The notes under the pieces were generated by a model. It saw only the letters and a list, made by a program, of their open reading frames with translations, made no database searches and had not been told where the DNA came from. Position numbers and translations under genes: made by a program. Shown here piece after piece: positions 1 to 8,403 of a DNA stretch of 64,000 nt. Origin of the DNA: Comamonas thiooxydans (GTDB taxonomy: Bacteria; Pseudomonadota; Gammaproteobacteria; Burkholderiales; Burkholderiaceae_C); NCBI RefSeq assembly GCF_000964545.1, contig NZ_BBVD01000004.1:372001-436000 (forward strand). The letters run 5' to 3'. Numbering within the stretch: position 1 is the first letter of the stretch; every line of letters begins with the position of its first letter.

Positions 1-463
1 GGCAGGTTCTCTCCACGGCCTCGAACAGCGCATCGATCTCGGCGCGGCTGGCTGGCGAATCGATATGCACGGTATAGCCGATATCGTGCGGCCAGATCGG
101 CGTCGCCTCATGGCCGGGCTTGCCGCCGCGCGGGTCTATGACGCCCGTGACCTCGACTTCGAGGCTCTCCAGCGGCACCTGGCGCTCGGCCGCCTGGATC
201 AGAAAGATATGGGTCACGCAGGTGCCCAGCACGCCCAGTTGCAGCTCGGGCGAGCTCGGGCCGAGGTTGTAGCCCGCGAAGTCGGGCGGGCTGTCGCTGA
301 TGACCTGGTGTTCGCGGATGCGCAGACGGCGCACGCCGCTGCGCCCCTCGGCACGCACGCTGGCCTTGAGTCTGGCGGCCTGGGCCGTACCCGCCTCGAT
401 GGCGGCGCTGCGTGCCAGCACGGCCGCGCGTTTTTCGGAAAGATATTCGTTGAGATGGCTCAT
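1..463 (-). CDS. OsmC family protein (partial, C-terminus beyond window)
   Basis: The reverse strand is open from about 496 to the window edge, so the 3' end is missing. The frame carries the OsmC fold signature: PELQLGVLGTC around the first redox cysteine, then a long helix, and VERTC at the very edge, where the second cysteine is expected. Family members are thiol peroxidases that reduce organic hydroperoxides. I place the start at 463 (MSHLNEYL); an in-frame ATG at 496 would add 11 residues, and neither has a strong ribosome site. It is divergent from the ABC transporter/monooxygenase operon that follows and probably belongs to the same functional group, since that operon ends with AhpD-like proteins. 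The function is inferred from family only. Confidence 0.75.
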   Translation of the reverse strand, partial: MSHLNEYLSEKRAAVLARSAAIEAGTAQAARLKASVRAEGRSGVRRLRIREHQVISDSPPDFAGYNLGPSSPELQLGVLGTCVTHIFLIQAAERQVPLESLEVEVTGVIDPRGGKPGHEATPIWPHDIGYTVHIDSPASRAEIDALFEAVERTC

Positions 464-717
464 GAGCGGGCTTTCGATAGAGGAATGCCAGGTCATTGTT
501 GTGAGAGCGGCGCGCCGGGCCAACAAAGGAATTCGTCTGCGCTTATGCGCTTTGCAAATATGCGGCCCCTCACCGCTTAGTTGCTTTTCGCATAACGATG
601 CTACTCAATATATGAACACGAATATTTGGTGTCGATAGCATGAGAACCATGAATCCGGCCGGTCGCTGCGGCGATGCGTCCGGAACCAGAGTTTTCAACG
701 CCATGTGGCGACGAGGT

Positions 718-2430
718 ATGAACGTGTTTTTCCCTTCGCAGACGGATCCATCGATAAAACAGCCGGTGAACAAGCCGGCCCGACGCCGCGCCCTATGGGC
801 CGCAGTGGCGGTACTGACGGGCAGCATGCTGCTGGCCGGCTGCTCCAGACAATCCGGCACGGCCCAGGCCGGCGCCTCGGCGGAACCGGTCCAGGGCGGC
901 ACCCTGGTCTACCTCGAACAGCAGGCACACACCAATCTCTATCCGCCTGCCGGCGGCTTTTATCCCAACGGCGGCGTGCTCAACCAGATCACGGACAAGC
1001 TGACCTACCAGGACCCCGAGACGCTGGAGATCCAGCCCTGGATCGCCGAATCCTGGACCGTGAACGCCGATGCCACCGAGTACAGCTTCAAGCTGCGCTC
1101 CGGCGTGAGCTTCTCGGACGGATCGCCGCTGGACGCGGCCGCCGTGGCGCGCAACTTCGATACCTACGGTCTGGGCAACAAGGCGCTCAAGCAGCCGGTT
1201 TCCGAGGTCATCAACAATTACGAACGCAGCGAAGTCGTCGATCCGCTGACCGTGAAATTCTTCTTCAAAAAGCCCTCGCCGGGCTTTCTCCAGGGCACTT
1301 CGGTGATCGGCTCGGGCCTGGTCTCGCCGGCCACGCTGGATCGTCCGTTCGAGGAGCTTGGCGATGCCACGCGCATCATAGGTTCGGGCCCCTTCGTGGT
1401 GGCCAGCGAGACCCTGGGCAAGGAACTGGTGCTCAAGGCGCGCAAGGACTACAGCTGGGGCCCCGCCAGGCTGGCCCACCAGGGCCGCGCACGCCTGGAT
1501 GAAGTCAAGTTCATCGTCACACCCGAGGACAGCGTGCGCATAGGCGCACTGCTGGCCGGCCAGGCCGGCTTCATCCGCCAGGTCCAGGCCTATGACGAAA
1601 AGCGCGTGGAGCAACAGAAGTTCAGCATCTACGCGCCGTCCACGCGCGGCGTGAACAACAGCATCGCCATCCGTCCCGACAACGCCCTGGTGGCCGACCT
1701 CAAGGTGCGCCAGGCCCTGTTGCATGGCACCAATACCAAGGAGATCGTCGAAACCCTCTTCTCGCCGCGCTACCCGCAGGCACGTTCGGTGATCGCCTCC
1801 ACGGCAGCCGGCTATGTGGACCTGTCGGCCAAGCTGGTCTTTGACGAGGCCAGGGCAAAGCAATTGCTCGACGAGGCCGGCTGGAGCCTGGGCGCCAACG
1901 GCCTGCGCCAGAAGAACGGCCAGGACTTCGTGCTCTCGACCTACGAATCCCTGCCCCAGCCACAGAACAAGGAAACCCTGCAGCTCGTGGCCCAGCAATG
2001 GGCCAGGCTGGGCATCAAGCTCAATGTGCTGGCCGGAGACTCGGGCAGCCGCACGGTGGACACACTGGACCCCGACAAGACCGGCGTGCTGCCGGGCATG
2101 GTGGGCCGCGCCGATCCCGACGTGATCAAGAGCAATTACTATCCGAGCAACCGCAATGTGCTGCTGCAAAAAGGCGGTGTGAGCCAGAAGGTCAAGTCCT
2201 TCGAGGACGGCAAGCTCAACCGCCTGTTCGATGCCATCGCGGCCGAGACCGATGCCAACCGGCGTCTCGCGCTGACCGGCGAGGTGCAGAACTATCTGAT
2301 CGATCAGGCCTATGTGATCCCGATCTTCGAGGAGCCACAGGCCTTCGCGGGTGCGACCTGGGTGCGTGAGGTGAGCTTCGAGGCCGTGGGCCGCCCCAGC
2401 TTCTACAGCACCTGGCTGGCCAAGCGCTGA
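718..2430 (+). CDS. ABC transporter substrate-binding lipoprotein (peptide/opine/nickel family 5, KPN_01854-like)
   Basis: This is a solute-binding lipoprotein of the SBP_bac_5 type, about 570 residues, and would capture the ligand outside the inner membrane for the permeases that follow. It starts with a basic stretch (ARRR), a hydrophobic segment and a lipobox LLAGC with the lipidated cysteine at residue 42. The body has the usual family motifs, such as SWTVNADATEYSFKLR and FSDGSPLDAAAVARNFD. The frame is open from 640, but the ATG at 718 gives a better signal peptide; starts at 640 or 703 are possible. It is the first gene of a seven-gene operon. I recall an NCBI family for binding proteins of exactly this gene set (KPN_01854). 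The ligand is unknown; peptides, modified amino acids or sulfur compounds are plausible. Confidence 0.88.
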   Translation: MNVFFPSQTDPSIKQPVNKPARRRALWAAVAVLTGSMLLAGCSRQSGTAQAGASAEPVQGGTLVYLEQQAHTNLYPPAGGFYPNGGVLNQITDKLTYQDPETLEIQPWIAESWTVNADATEYSFKLRSGVSFSDGSPLDAAAVARNFDTYGLGNKALKQPVSEVINNYERSEVVDPLTVKFFFKKPSPGFLQGTSVIGSGLVSPATLDRPFEELGDATRIIGSGPFVVASETLGKELVLKARKDYSWGPARLAHQGRARLDEVKFIVTPEDSVRIGALLAGQAGFIRQVQAYDEKRVEQQKFSIYAPSTRGVNNSIAIRPDNALVADLKVRQALLHGTNTKEIVETLFSPRYPQARSVIASTAAGYVDLSAKLVFDEARAKQLLDEAGWSLGANGLRQKNGQDFVLSTYESLPQPQNKETLQLVAQQWARLGIKLNVLAGDSGSRTVDTLDPDKTGVLPGMVGRADPDVIKSNYYPSNRNVLLQKGGVSQKVKSFEDGKLNRLFDAIAAETDANRRLALTGEVQNYLIDQAYVIPIFEEPQAFAGATWVREVSFEAVGRPSFYSTWLAKR

Positions 2431-2457
2431 GTGCGCACCGATCAAGGAAGCGCATCC

Positions 2458-3405
2458 ATGCCACGCCGCTATCTGCTTGGCCGCATCGCACAGGCCGCCC
2501 TGGTGCTGTGGGCGGCTTTCACGGCCTCTTTCATCCTGCTGCAGCTGCTGCCGGGCGATGCCGTACTGATCAAGTTCCTGAACCCCGAGCTGGGCCTGGG
2601 CCCGCAGGAGATCGCCGACATCCGCGCCGCCTATGGCGCCGACCAGCCCGTCTGGCAGCAATACCTGCACACGCTGGCTCAGTTCCTCACGGGCCATTTC
2701 GGCTACTCGCTGCAGGCCGGCGTGCCCGTGAGCCAGGGCCTGGCCACCAGTCTGCCGCCCACGCTGCGCCTGGCGGCCCTGGGCTTTTCCACGGCGGCGC
2801 TGCTGGCCATCGCTCTGGCGGCCGCGGCCAGCCTCGCGCCGCTGGCCTGGCTGCGCAATGCCTTGCAAGCCCTGCCCTCGGTCTTCGTCTCCGTGCCCGT
2901 TTTCTGGCTGGGCATCATGCTGATCCAGGTCCTGTCCTTCCGTCTGGGATGGATTCCCGTCATCAATCCCGGCCCCTGGGAAGGCCTGGTCCTTCCCACT
3001 CTCACGCTGGCCGTCCCCATTTCGGCGCCACTGGCCCAGATCCTGCTGCGCAATATCGATACCGTGCTGGCCCAGCCCTTCGTGGCCGTGGCGCGCGCCA
3101 AGGGCGCTTCTCGCGCCTGGGTACTGCTGCACCATGTGGCGCGCAATGCCTTGCTGCCCACCTTGACGATTGCCGGCGTGCTGTTCGGCGAGCTGCTGGC
3201 CGGCGCCGTGGTCACCGAGGCCGTGTTCGGCCTCAACGGCCTGGGCACGCTGACCCAGCAGGCCGTGGGCAACCAGGACACGGCCGTGCTCCAGGCCGTG
3301 GTCGTGGTCTCGGCCGCCGCCTTCGTGCTCATCAACCTCGCCGTGGACCTGCTCTACCCGCTGCTCGATCCTCGTTTGCGTCATTCTGTGGAGAACCGGG
3401 CATGA
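2458..3405 (+). CDS. ABC transporter permease, DppB/GsiC type
   Basis: This is the first inner-membrane subunit of a family-5 peptide-type ABC importer, 315 residues with about six hydrophobic segments. The N-terminal signature RYLLGRIAQAALVLW and the ATPase-coupling EAA loop (ARAKGASRAWVLLHHVARNALLPT begins near residue 210) are visible. The frame is open from a GTG at 2431, but the ATG at 2458 has an AAGGAAG ribosome site at 2443-2449 and is the better start. The stop overlaps the next start by four bases (ATGA), pointing to translational coupling. Confidence 0.92.
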   Translation: MPRRYLLGRIAQAALVLWAAFTASFILLQLLPGDAVLIKFLNPELGLGPQEIADIRAAYGADQPVWQQYLHTLAQFLTGHFGYSLQAGVPVSQGLATSLPPTLRLAALGFSTAALLAIALAAAASLAPLAWLRNALQALPSVFVSVPVFWLGIMLIQVLSFRLGWIPVINPGPWEGLVLPTLTLAVPISAPLAQILLRNIDTVLAQPFVAVARAKGASRAWVLLHHVARNALLPTLTIAGVLFGELLAGAVVTEAVFGLNGLGTLTQQAVGNQDTAVLQAVVVVSAAAFVLINLAVDLLYPLLDPRLRHSVENRA

Positions 3406-4334
3406 ACACCGCCGTCTCGACCGCCATTCCCAAGCAACTGGCATCCGGCGTCGCCTCGACCGCAGCGCCCAGGCTGGCGCCCCCGCCGGCACCGGCCGCA
3501 AAAAGCCTGCGCCCCGTCCTGATCGATCTGCAAAGGCTCAGGCGCCTGCCGCCCACGCTGGCCCTGGCCTGGCTGGTGATTGCCACGGCTGCGCTGTGGG
3601 CCCTGGTTCCGGGCTGGTTTGCCCATCAGAACCCCGTCGTCGGCCAGGCCGGCCAGCAACTGCTGGAGCCCGGCCTCGCGCACTGGCTTGGCACGGATGC
3701 GCTGGGGCGTGATCTCTGGGCCCGCGTAGTGCATGGCTCGGTGCACTCCTTGTCGGGCGCTTTCCTGGCCGTGGCCGTGGGCCTGGTGGCGGGCACGCTG
3801 ATCGGCCTGCTGGCCGGTGCAGCGGGCGGCCGCGTCGATGACGCGCTGATGCGCCTCGTCGACGTGCTTCTGGCCGCGCCCTCGCTGCTGCTGTCGCTGA
3901 CCATCATCATCTTGCTGGGCTTTGGCACCATCAATGCAGCCATCGCCGTGGGGGTGGCATCCGTGGCCGGCTTCGCGCGCCTGGTGCGCTCCGAGGTGGT
4001 ACGCGTGCGCCGCTCGGACTATGTGGAGGCGGCCTTCGGCAGCGGCGGACGCTTTGCGGCCGTGCTGTGGCGCCATGTGCTGCCCAATTCGCTGACCTCG
4101 GTGGTGGCCCTGGCCGCGCTGCAGTTCGGCTCGGCCATCCTGTCGATTTCCACACTGGGCTTTCTGGGCTACGGCGCACCGCCGCCCACGCCCGAATGGG
4201 GCCTGCTGATCGCCGAAGGGCGCAACTACATCGCCACCGCCTGGTGGCTGACCACGGCGCCGGGCCTGGTCGTGGTGGCCGTGGTTCTGGCCGCCAACCG
4301 CATCGGCGCCTCCTTCGCGCGGAGGCCGGCATGA
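3402..4334 (+). CDS. ABC transporter permease, DppC/GsiD type
   Basis: This is the second inner-membrane subunit of the importer, 310 residues. It has a proline- and alanine-rich cytoplasmic N-terminus, then the DppC-type core: HWLGTDALGRDLWARVVHG after the first membrane helix, and a coupling loop containing EAAFGSGG and HVLPNSL. The start is the ATG that overlaps the previous stop (ATGA at 3402-3405), and the gene ends with the same kind of overlap into the ATPase gene. It would pair with the DppB-type permease to form the channel. Confidence 0.92.
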   Translation: MNTAVSTAIPKQLASGVASTAAPRLAPPPAPAAKSLRPVLIDLQRLRRLPPTLALAWLVIATAALWALVPGWFAHQNPVVGQAGQQLLEPGLAHWLGTDALGRDLWARVVHGSVHSLSGAFLAVAVGLVAGTLIGLLAGAAGGRVDDALMRLVDVLLAAPSLLLSLTIIILLGFGTINAAIAVGVASVAGFARLVRSEVVRVRRSDYVEAAFGSGGRFAAVLWRHVLPNSLTSVVALAALQFGSAILSISTLGFLGYGAPPPTPEWGLLIAEGRNYIATAWWLTTAPGLVVVAVVLAANRIGASFARRPA

Positions 4335-6016
4335 GCACCCTGCTGCAAGACCGCCCCGCCACGGCCACCCCTGCCGCCACCACACCACCGCTGCTTGAGG
4401 TCCAGGACCTTGTCATAGCCTACCGCGACCACAGCGGCCGGGAACAGCGCGTAGTCCACGGCCTGTCGTTTTCCGTGGCCCCCGGCGAGGTCGTGGCCCT
4501 GGTCGGTGAATCGGGCTCTGGCAAGACCACCACGGCCCAGGCCGTGATCGGGCTGCTCGCCGACAACGGGCGCCGCGAGCAAGGCAGCATCCGGCTGCAA
4601 GGCACCGAGGTCTCGGACTGGAGTGCTGCGCGCTGGAACAGCATTCGCGGCCGCGTGATCAGCCTGGTGCCCCAGGATCCGACCACCTCGCTCAACCCCG
4701 TGCGCACCGTGGGCGACCAGGTCGGCGAAATCCTGCGCATTCACGGCTTGCGCGACCGCTCTGCCATCGAGGCGCGCGTGATCGACCTGCTGACCCGCGT
4801 GGGCCTGTCCCAGCCCGCCCTGCGGGCGCGCCAGTATCCGCACGAGCTGTCGGGCGGCATGCGCCAGCGCGTGCTGATCGCCATCGCCATCGCGCTGCGG
4901 CCTGCGCTGATCATCGCCGACGAGCCCACCAGCGCGCTGGATGTCACGGTACAGCGGCGCATCCTGGATCTGATCGACGAACTGCGCCGCGAAACCGGCA
5001 CCGCCGTGCTGCTGGTCACCCACGACCTGGGCGTGGCGGCCGACCGCGCGCATCGCCTCATCGTCATGCAGGGCGGTCGCATCCAGGAACAAGGCCCGAC
5101 ACTGGAGCTTCTGCGCCATCCGCAAAGCGCCTATACACGCCGCTTGCTGTCGGACGCACCTTCGCTCACGCCCGCCCCCCGTCGCACACCGCCTGAGACG
5201 GCGGTTGCCACCGAGGACTGGGCCATCGAGGTCGAGGACCTGGTTCACGACTTCCATGCCCCCAGCCAGGGGCGCGGCATTTTCCGCGCCGTGGACGGCG
5301 TGTCGCTGCGCCTGCGCCGAGGCTCCACGCATGCCATCGTCGGCGAATCGGGCTCGGGCAAGACCACGACCATACGCGACATCGTGGGCCTGGCACGCCC
5401 TACATCGGGTCGCATCCGCATCGCCGGCGCCGAACTCACGGGCCTGCGCGGCGAGGCCCTGCGCCAGCTGCGGCGCAAGGTTCAGCTGGTCTACCAGAAC
5501 CCGTTCAGCTCGCTGGACCCGCGCCAGCGTGTCTTCGACATCATCGAGGAGCCGCTGCTCAACTTCGAGCCGCTGCCGCACCAAGAGCGCCGCCAGCACG
5601 TGCTTGACATGCTCGAGCGCGTGGGCCTGCCGGCCGCCGTGCTCGAACGGCGCCCGCATGCGCTCTCGGGCGGCCAGCGCCAGCGCGTGGCGATTGCACG
5701 CGCCCTGGTGCTGCAACCGGAGGTGGTGGTGCTGGACGAGGCCGTCTCGGCCCTGGACGTGACCGTGCAGGCCCAGATCCTCGCCCTGCTCGCGCAGCTG
5801 CAGCAGGACCTGGGTCTGAGCTATCTCTTCATCTCGCACGACCTTGCCGTGGTGCGCCAGATCGCCGACACGGTGTCGGTGCTGCGCGCAGGCAAGGTGG
5901 TGGACGTGGGCAGCGTCGAGGACGTGTTCCTGCGCCCCACCAGCGACTACACGCGCGAACTCATGGACGCCATTCCCGGCAAAAGGAGCATTGATTTTGT
6001 CCCCCACCCCGCCTGA
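4331..6016 (+). CDS. Fused dual ATP-binding protein of the ABC importer (DppD-DppF/GsiA type)
   Basis: One 561-residue chain carries two complete nucleotide-binding domains, so both ATPase halves come from one gene, as in the glutathione importer GsiA. Domain 1 has Walker A GESGSGKT at 59-66, signature LSGGMRQR at 173-180 and Walker B LIIADEP near 194-200. Domain 2 has Walker A at 338-345, signature LSGGQRQR near 445-452 and Walker B VVVLDEA near 465-471; the second has DEAVSALD where DEPTSALD is usual. Both domains look catalytically intact. The start overlaps the permease stop (ATGA). Confidence 0.93.
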   Translation: MSTLLQDRPATATPAATTPPLLEVQDLVIAYRDHSGREQRVVHGLSFSVAPGEVVALVGESGSGKTTTAQAVIGLLADNGRREQGSIRLQGTEVSDWSAARWNSIRGRVISLVPQDPTTSLNPVRTVGDQVGEILRIHGLRDRSAIEARVIDLLTRVGLSQPALRARQYPHELSGGMRQRVLIAIAIALRPALIIADEPTSALDVTVQRRILDLIDELRRETGTAVLLVTHDLGVAADRAHRLIVMQGGRIQEQGPTLELLRHPQSAYTRRLLSDAPSLTPAPRRTPPETAVATEDWAIEVEDLVHDFHAPSQGRGIFRAVDGVSLRLRRGSTHAIVGESGSGKTTTIRDIVGLARPTSGRIRIAGAELTGLRGEALRQLRRKVQLVYQNPFSSLDPRQRVFDIIEEPLLNFEPLPHQERRQHVLDMLERVGLPAAVLERRPHALSGGQRQRVAIARALVLQPEVVVLDEAVSALDVTVQAQILALLAQLQQDLGLSYLFISHDLAVVRQIADTVSVLRAGKVVDVGSVEDVFLRPTSDYTRELMDAIPGKRSIDFVPHPA

Positions 6017-7115
6017 CACTCTTGCTCGCGCGCGCCCGACCCCGCGCCTGGGCTTCTTCAGCCGCCTGCTCGATGAGGTACCGGCCGGCGAACGCTACCG
6101 CCTGGTCACCGAGCAGATCGCCCATGCCGAAGCCCAGGGCTTCGACTCGGCCTGGATCGCCCAGCATCATTTCCACGAAAGCGAGGGCGGCCTGCCCTCA
6201 CCCTTTGTCTTTCTCTCGCATGTGGCAGCCCGCACGCGGCGCATCCGCCTGGGAACGGGCGTGGTCACGCTGCCGCTGGAAAACGCGCTGCGCGTGGCCG
6301 AGGATGCGGCCGTGCTGGACCTGCTCTCGAACGGCCGCCTCGAGGTGGGCCTGGGCACAGGCGGCACGGCGGAGTCCTTCGAGGCCTTCGGCGTCACAGG
6401 CAGCGAGCGCGGCGCAGTCTTTGCGCGCAATTTCGCCGTGCTGAGGGATGCCTGGGCCGGGCGCGAGCTGGCAGGCGGCGTGCGCCTGTACCCCGCAGCC
6501 CCGCAGCTGCTGGAACGCGTCTGGCAGGCCACGTTCTCGGTCGAGGGCGGTGCACGCGCCGGTGCCAACGGGGACGGCTTGATGCTCTCGCGCACACAGC
6601 CCCGACCCGAAGGCCGCCCCCGCGCCACGCTGTCCGAGATACAGAACCCCATCATCGAAGCCTATCTCGCGGCCCTGCCCGCAGGACGCGCACCGCGCAT
6701 CCTGGCTTCGCGCACCCTGCTGGTTTCCGACCAGCGCGCCCCGGCACTGCAATGGGCCGAGGCTGGTCTGCGCCGCACGGCCCAGCGTCATGCGGCCCTG
6801 GCTTCATCCGCGTCCACGCAATGGGCAACGCGCGTCGATCCGCAGGCGCCGCTGCAGCAGCTCATTGAAGCCTACGACGTGCATGTGGGAACACCCGAGG
6901 AGGTGATCGCCTCGCTGCGCGCCGACACGGCGCTGACGCAAGCCACCGACATCGTGTTCCAGGTTCACTCCATCGACCCGCCGCACCAGGCCATTCTGCG
7001 CTCCATCGAGCTAACGGCAGCCGTCGTGGCACCAGCTCTGGGCTGGCGCCGCAACGAGGCCCCCACCGGCGCTTCCCACCCCCTAGTCCGGACCGAACTG
7101 CTTCAAGCTGCATGA
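5997..7115 (+). CDS. Luciferase-like FMN-dependent monooxygenase (LLM class, KPN_01858-like)
   Basis: This is a 372-residue flavin-dependent oxidoreductase of the bacterial-luciferase fold. Such enzymes use reduced FMN and oxygen to oxidise a small substrate. Recognisable features are LGFFSRLL near the start, AWIAQHHFHE at about 52-61, RRIRLGTGVVTLP and NGRLEVGLGTGG. The best start is TTG at 5997, eight bases after an AAAGGAG ribosome site, inside the end of the ATPase gene. The preceding TTG at 5991 is too close to that site. Its place between an importer and two AhpD-fold proteins suggests it acts on the imported ligand. No flavin reductase is encoded next to it. Confidence 0.85.
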   Translation: MSPTPPDTLARARPTPRLGFFSRLLDEVPAGERYRLVTEQIAHAEAQGFDSAWIAQHHFHESEGGLPSPFVFLSHVAARTRRIRLGTGVVTLPLENALRVAEDAAVLDLLSNGRLEVGLGTGGTAESFEAFGVTGSERGAVFARNFAVLRDAWAGRELAGGVRLYPAAPQLLERVWQATFSVEGGARAGANGDGLMLSRTQPRPEGRPRATLSEIQNPIIEAYLAALPAGRAPRILASRTLLVSDQRAPALQWAEAGLRRTAQRHAALASSASTQWATRVDPQAPLQQLIEAYDVHVGTPEEVIASLRADTALTQATDIVFQVHSIDPPHQAILRSIELTAAVVAPALGWRRNEAPTGASHPLVRTELLQAA

Positions 7116-7807
7116 CCATGAGCAACACCGCACAGACCCGCTTTCCCGAAGATGTAATCGACCATCTCGCCGATATCGCTGCCGGCAGCACGCTGGATCA
7201 GGTGCGCCGCCATCGCAGCGAGGCGCGCACCCAGGCCCAGCAGAGTTTTGCCGCCCTATTCACCCCCGCAGAGCCCATCTCAGGAACCGTCTCGCTGCGC
7301 GAGCGCCTGACGCTGGCCGCCTTCACGGCAGGCCTGCATGGCGAGCCCCGCAGCACGGCCTTCTACACACGCGCCCTGGCGGCCGAAGATGCCGATCTGG
7401 CCGGTGCCGTGAGCTCGGAAGTGGTGCGCGGGCGCGCTGCCAGCCTGCAGCCCGGCAGCGGTCCGCACGGCCCCTACGGGATCTATCCGGCCGGCCCCTT
7501 GAGCCGCGAGGACCAGAGCGGCCCCAGCTACGCCGTGGACCCGGCCCATGCGGCTTTGCTGGGCCCGCGCATGAGCGCCGCGCTGGCCCATGCCCATCTG
7601 CTGGCCTACCACCCACGCGATGCGAGTGCCCAGGCCTTGCTGGTGCTGCAGCAGGCCGGCTGGAGCGAGACCGATATCGTCATCCTGTCTCAGCTCGCCT
7701 CTTTTCTGTCCTTCCAGATCCGCCTCGTGGCGGGGCTGCGCGTGCTTGGCGCACGAGCAGCAGTCACCACGGCATCGTCCACCCTCGCCCTGCAAGCCCA
7801 GCCATGA
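7112..7807 (+). CDS. CMD-domain protein without cysteines (Avi_7170-like)
   Basis: This is a 231-residue alpha-helical protein of the carboxymuconolactone decarboxylase/AhpD superfamily by its C-terminal helices (LVLQQAGWSETDIVILSQLASFLSFQIR) and position. I see no cysteine in the whole chain, so it cannot use the CxxC chemistry of AhpD. It is coupled to its neighbours by ATGA overlaps on both sides. I recall an NCBI family named after Avi_7170 found next to luciferase-like monooxygenases and this transporter type. The activity is unknown; it may be a non-redox partner of the next gene product. Confidence 0.75.
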   Translation: MTMSNTAQTRFPEDVIDHLADIAAGSTLDQVRRHRSEARTQAQQSFAALFTPAEPISGTVSLRERLTLAAFTAGLHGEPRSTAFYTRALAAEDADLAGAVSSEVVRGRAASLQPGSGPHGPYGIYPAGPLSREDQSGPSYAVDPAHAALLGPRMSAALAHAHLLAYHPRDASAQALLVLQQAGWSETDIVILSQLASFLSFQIRLVAGLRVLGARAAVTTASSTLALQAQP

Positions 7808-8394
7808 CCACCACGCACAACACCTCCCCTCAGGTCTTCACCCAGGAACAGCTCGACTGGCAGCCATGGATAGCTCCGCTGCAGGAGAGCGAGCTGAACG
7901 AGCGCCACCATGCGGGCCTGGTGGACGCAGCGCGCGCGCGTTCACCCTATTTCCGGCTGCTGGCGCGCGACCCCGACACGCTGGGAGCACGCACTCGTAC
8001 CGACAAGGACATCTTCTACAACCCCGACGCCGGCCTGCCGCGCGCCGAGCGCGAACTGGCAGCAGCTGCAACCTCACGCACCAACGGCTGCATCTACTGC
8101 GCTTCGGTACATGCGCGCTTTGCCACGCATTTCTCGCACCGCGCCGCCGATGTGCAGCGCCTGCTCGATGAAGGTCCGGGCACCGACCTGGGCCCGCGCT
8201 GGAATGCCATCGTTGCCGCCGCCGTGGCCTTGACGCAGACGCCGCCCGCACTGGAGTCCAGTCATATCGATGCGCTGCGCGCCGCCGGTCTCGACGATGC
8301 AGCCATCTCCGATGCGCTTCACGGCACGGCCTTCTTCAACTGGGCCAACCGGCTCATGCTGTCGCTGGGCGAGCCCCTGCGCACGAGCAGCTGA
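7804..8394 (+). CDS. AhpD-like alkylhydroperoxidase-domain protein (Avi_7169-like)
   Basis: This is a 196-residue AhpD-fold protein with an intact redox site: E84, then C96-x2-C99 and H103 (GCIYCASVHA). That is the catalytic arrangement of AhpD-type disulfide reductases and peroxidases. The start overlaps the stop of the CMD-domain gene by four bases. It is the last gene of the operon and ends nine bases from the convergent anion transporter, with no terminator visible between them. A likely role is disposal of peroxide or a reactive product made by the monooxygenase; this is inference from gene order. Confidence 0.82.
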   Translation: MTTTHNTSPQVFTQEQLDWQPWIAPLQESELNERHHAGLVDAARARSPYFRLLARDPDTLGARTRTDKDIFYNPDAGLPRAERELAAAATSRTNGCIYCASVHARFATHFSHRAADVQRLLDEGPGTDLGPRWNAIVAAAVALTQTPPALESSHIDALRAAGLDDAAISDALHGTAFFNWANRLMLSLGEPLRTSS

Positions 8395-8403
8395 CAGCGC
8401 AGC

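Noticed and set aside
793..3501. A 902-codon open frame on the minus strand
   Set aside because: It lies opposite the binding protein and permease genes, whose products are clearly recognisable. The protein is rich in Gly, Gln, His and Arg with no domain, typical of antisense frames in high-GC DNA.
8395..8403. Terminator between the AhpD-like gene and the DASS transporter
   Set aside because: The nine-base gap holds no hairpin and the flanking coding ends show no inverted repeat with a T run.
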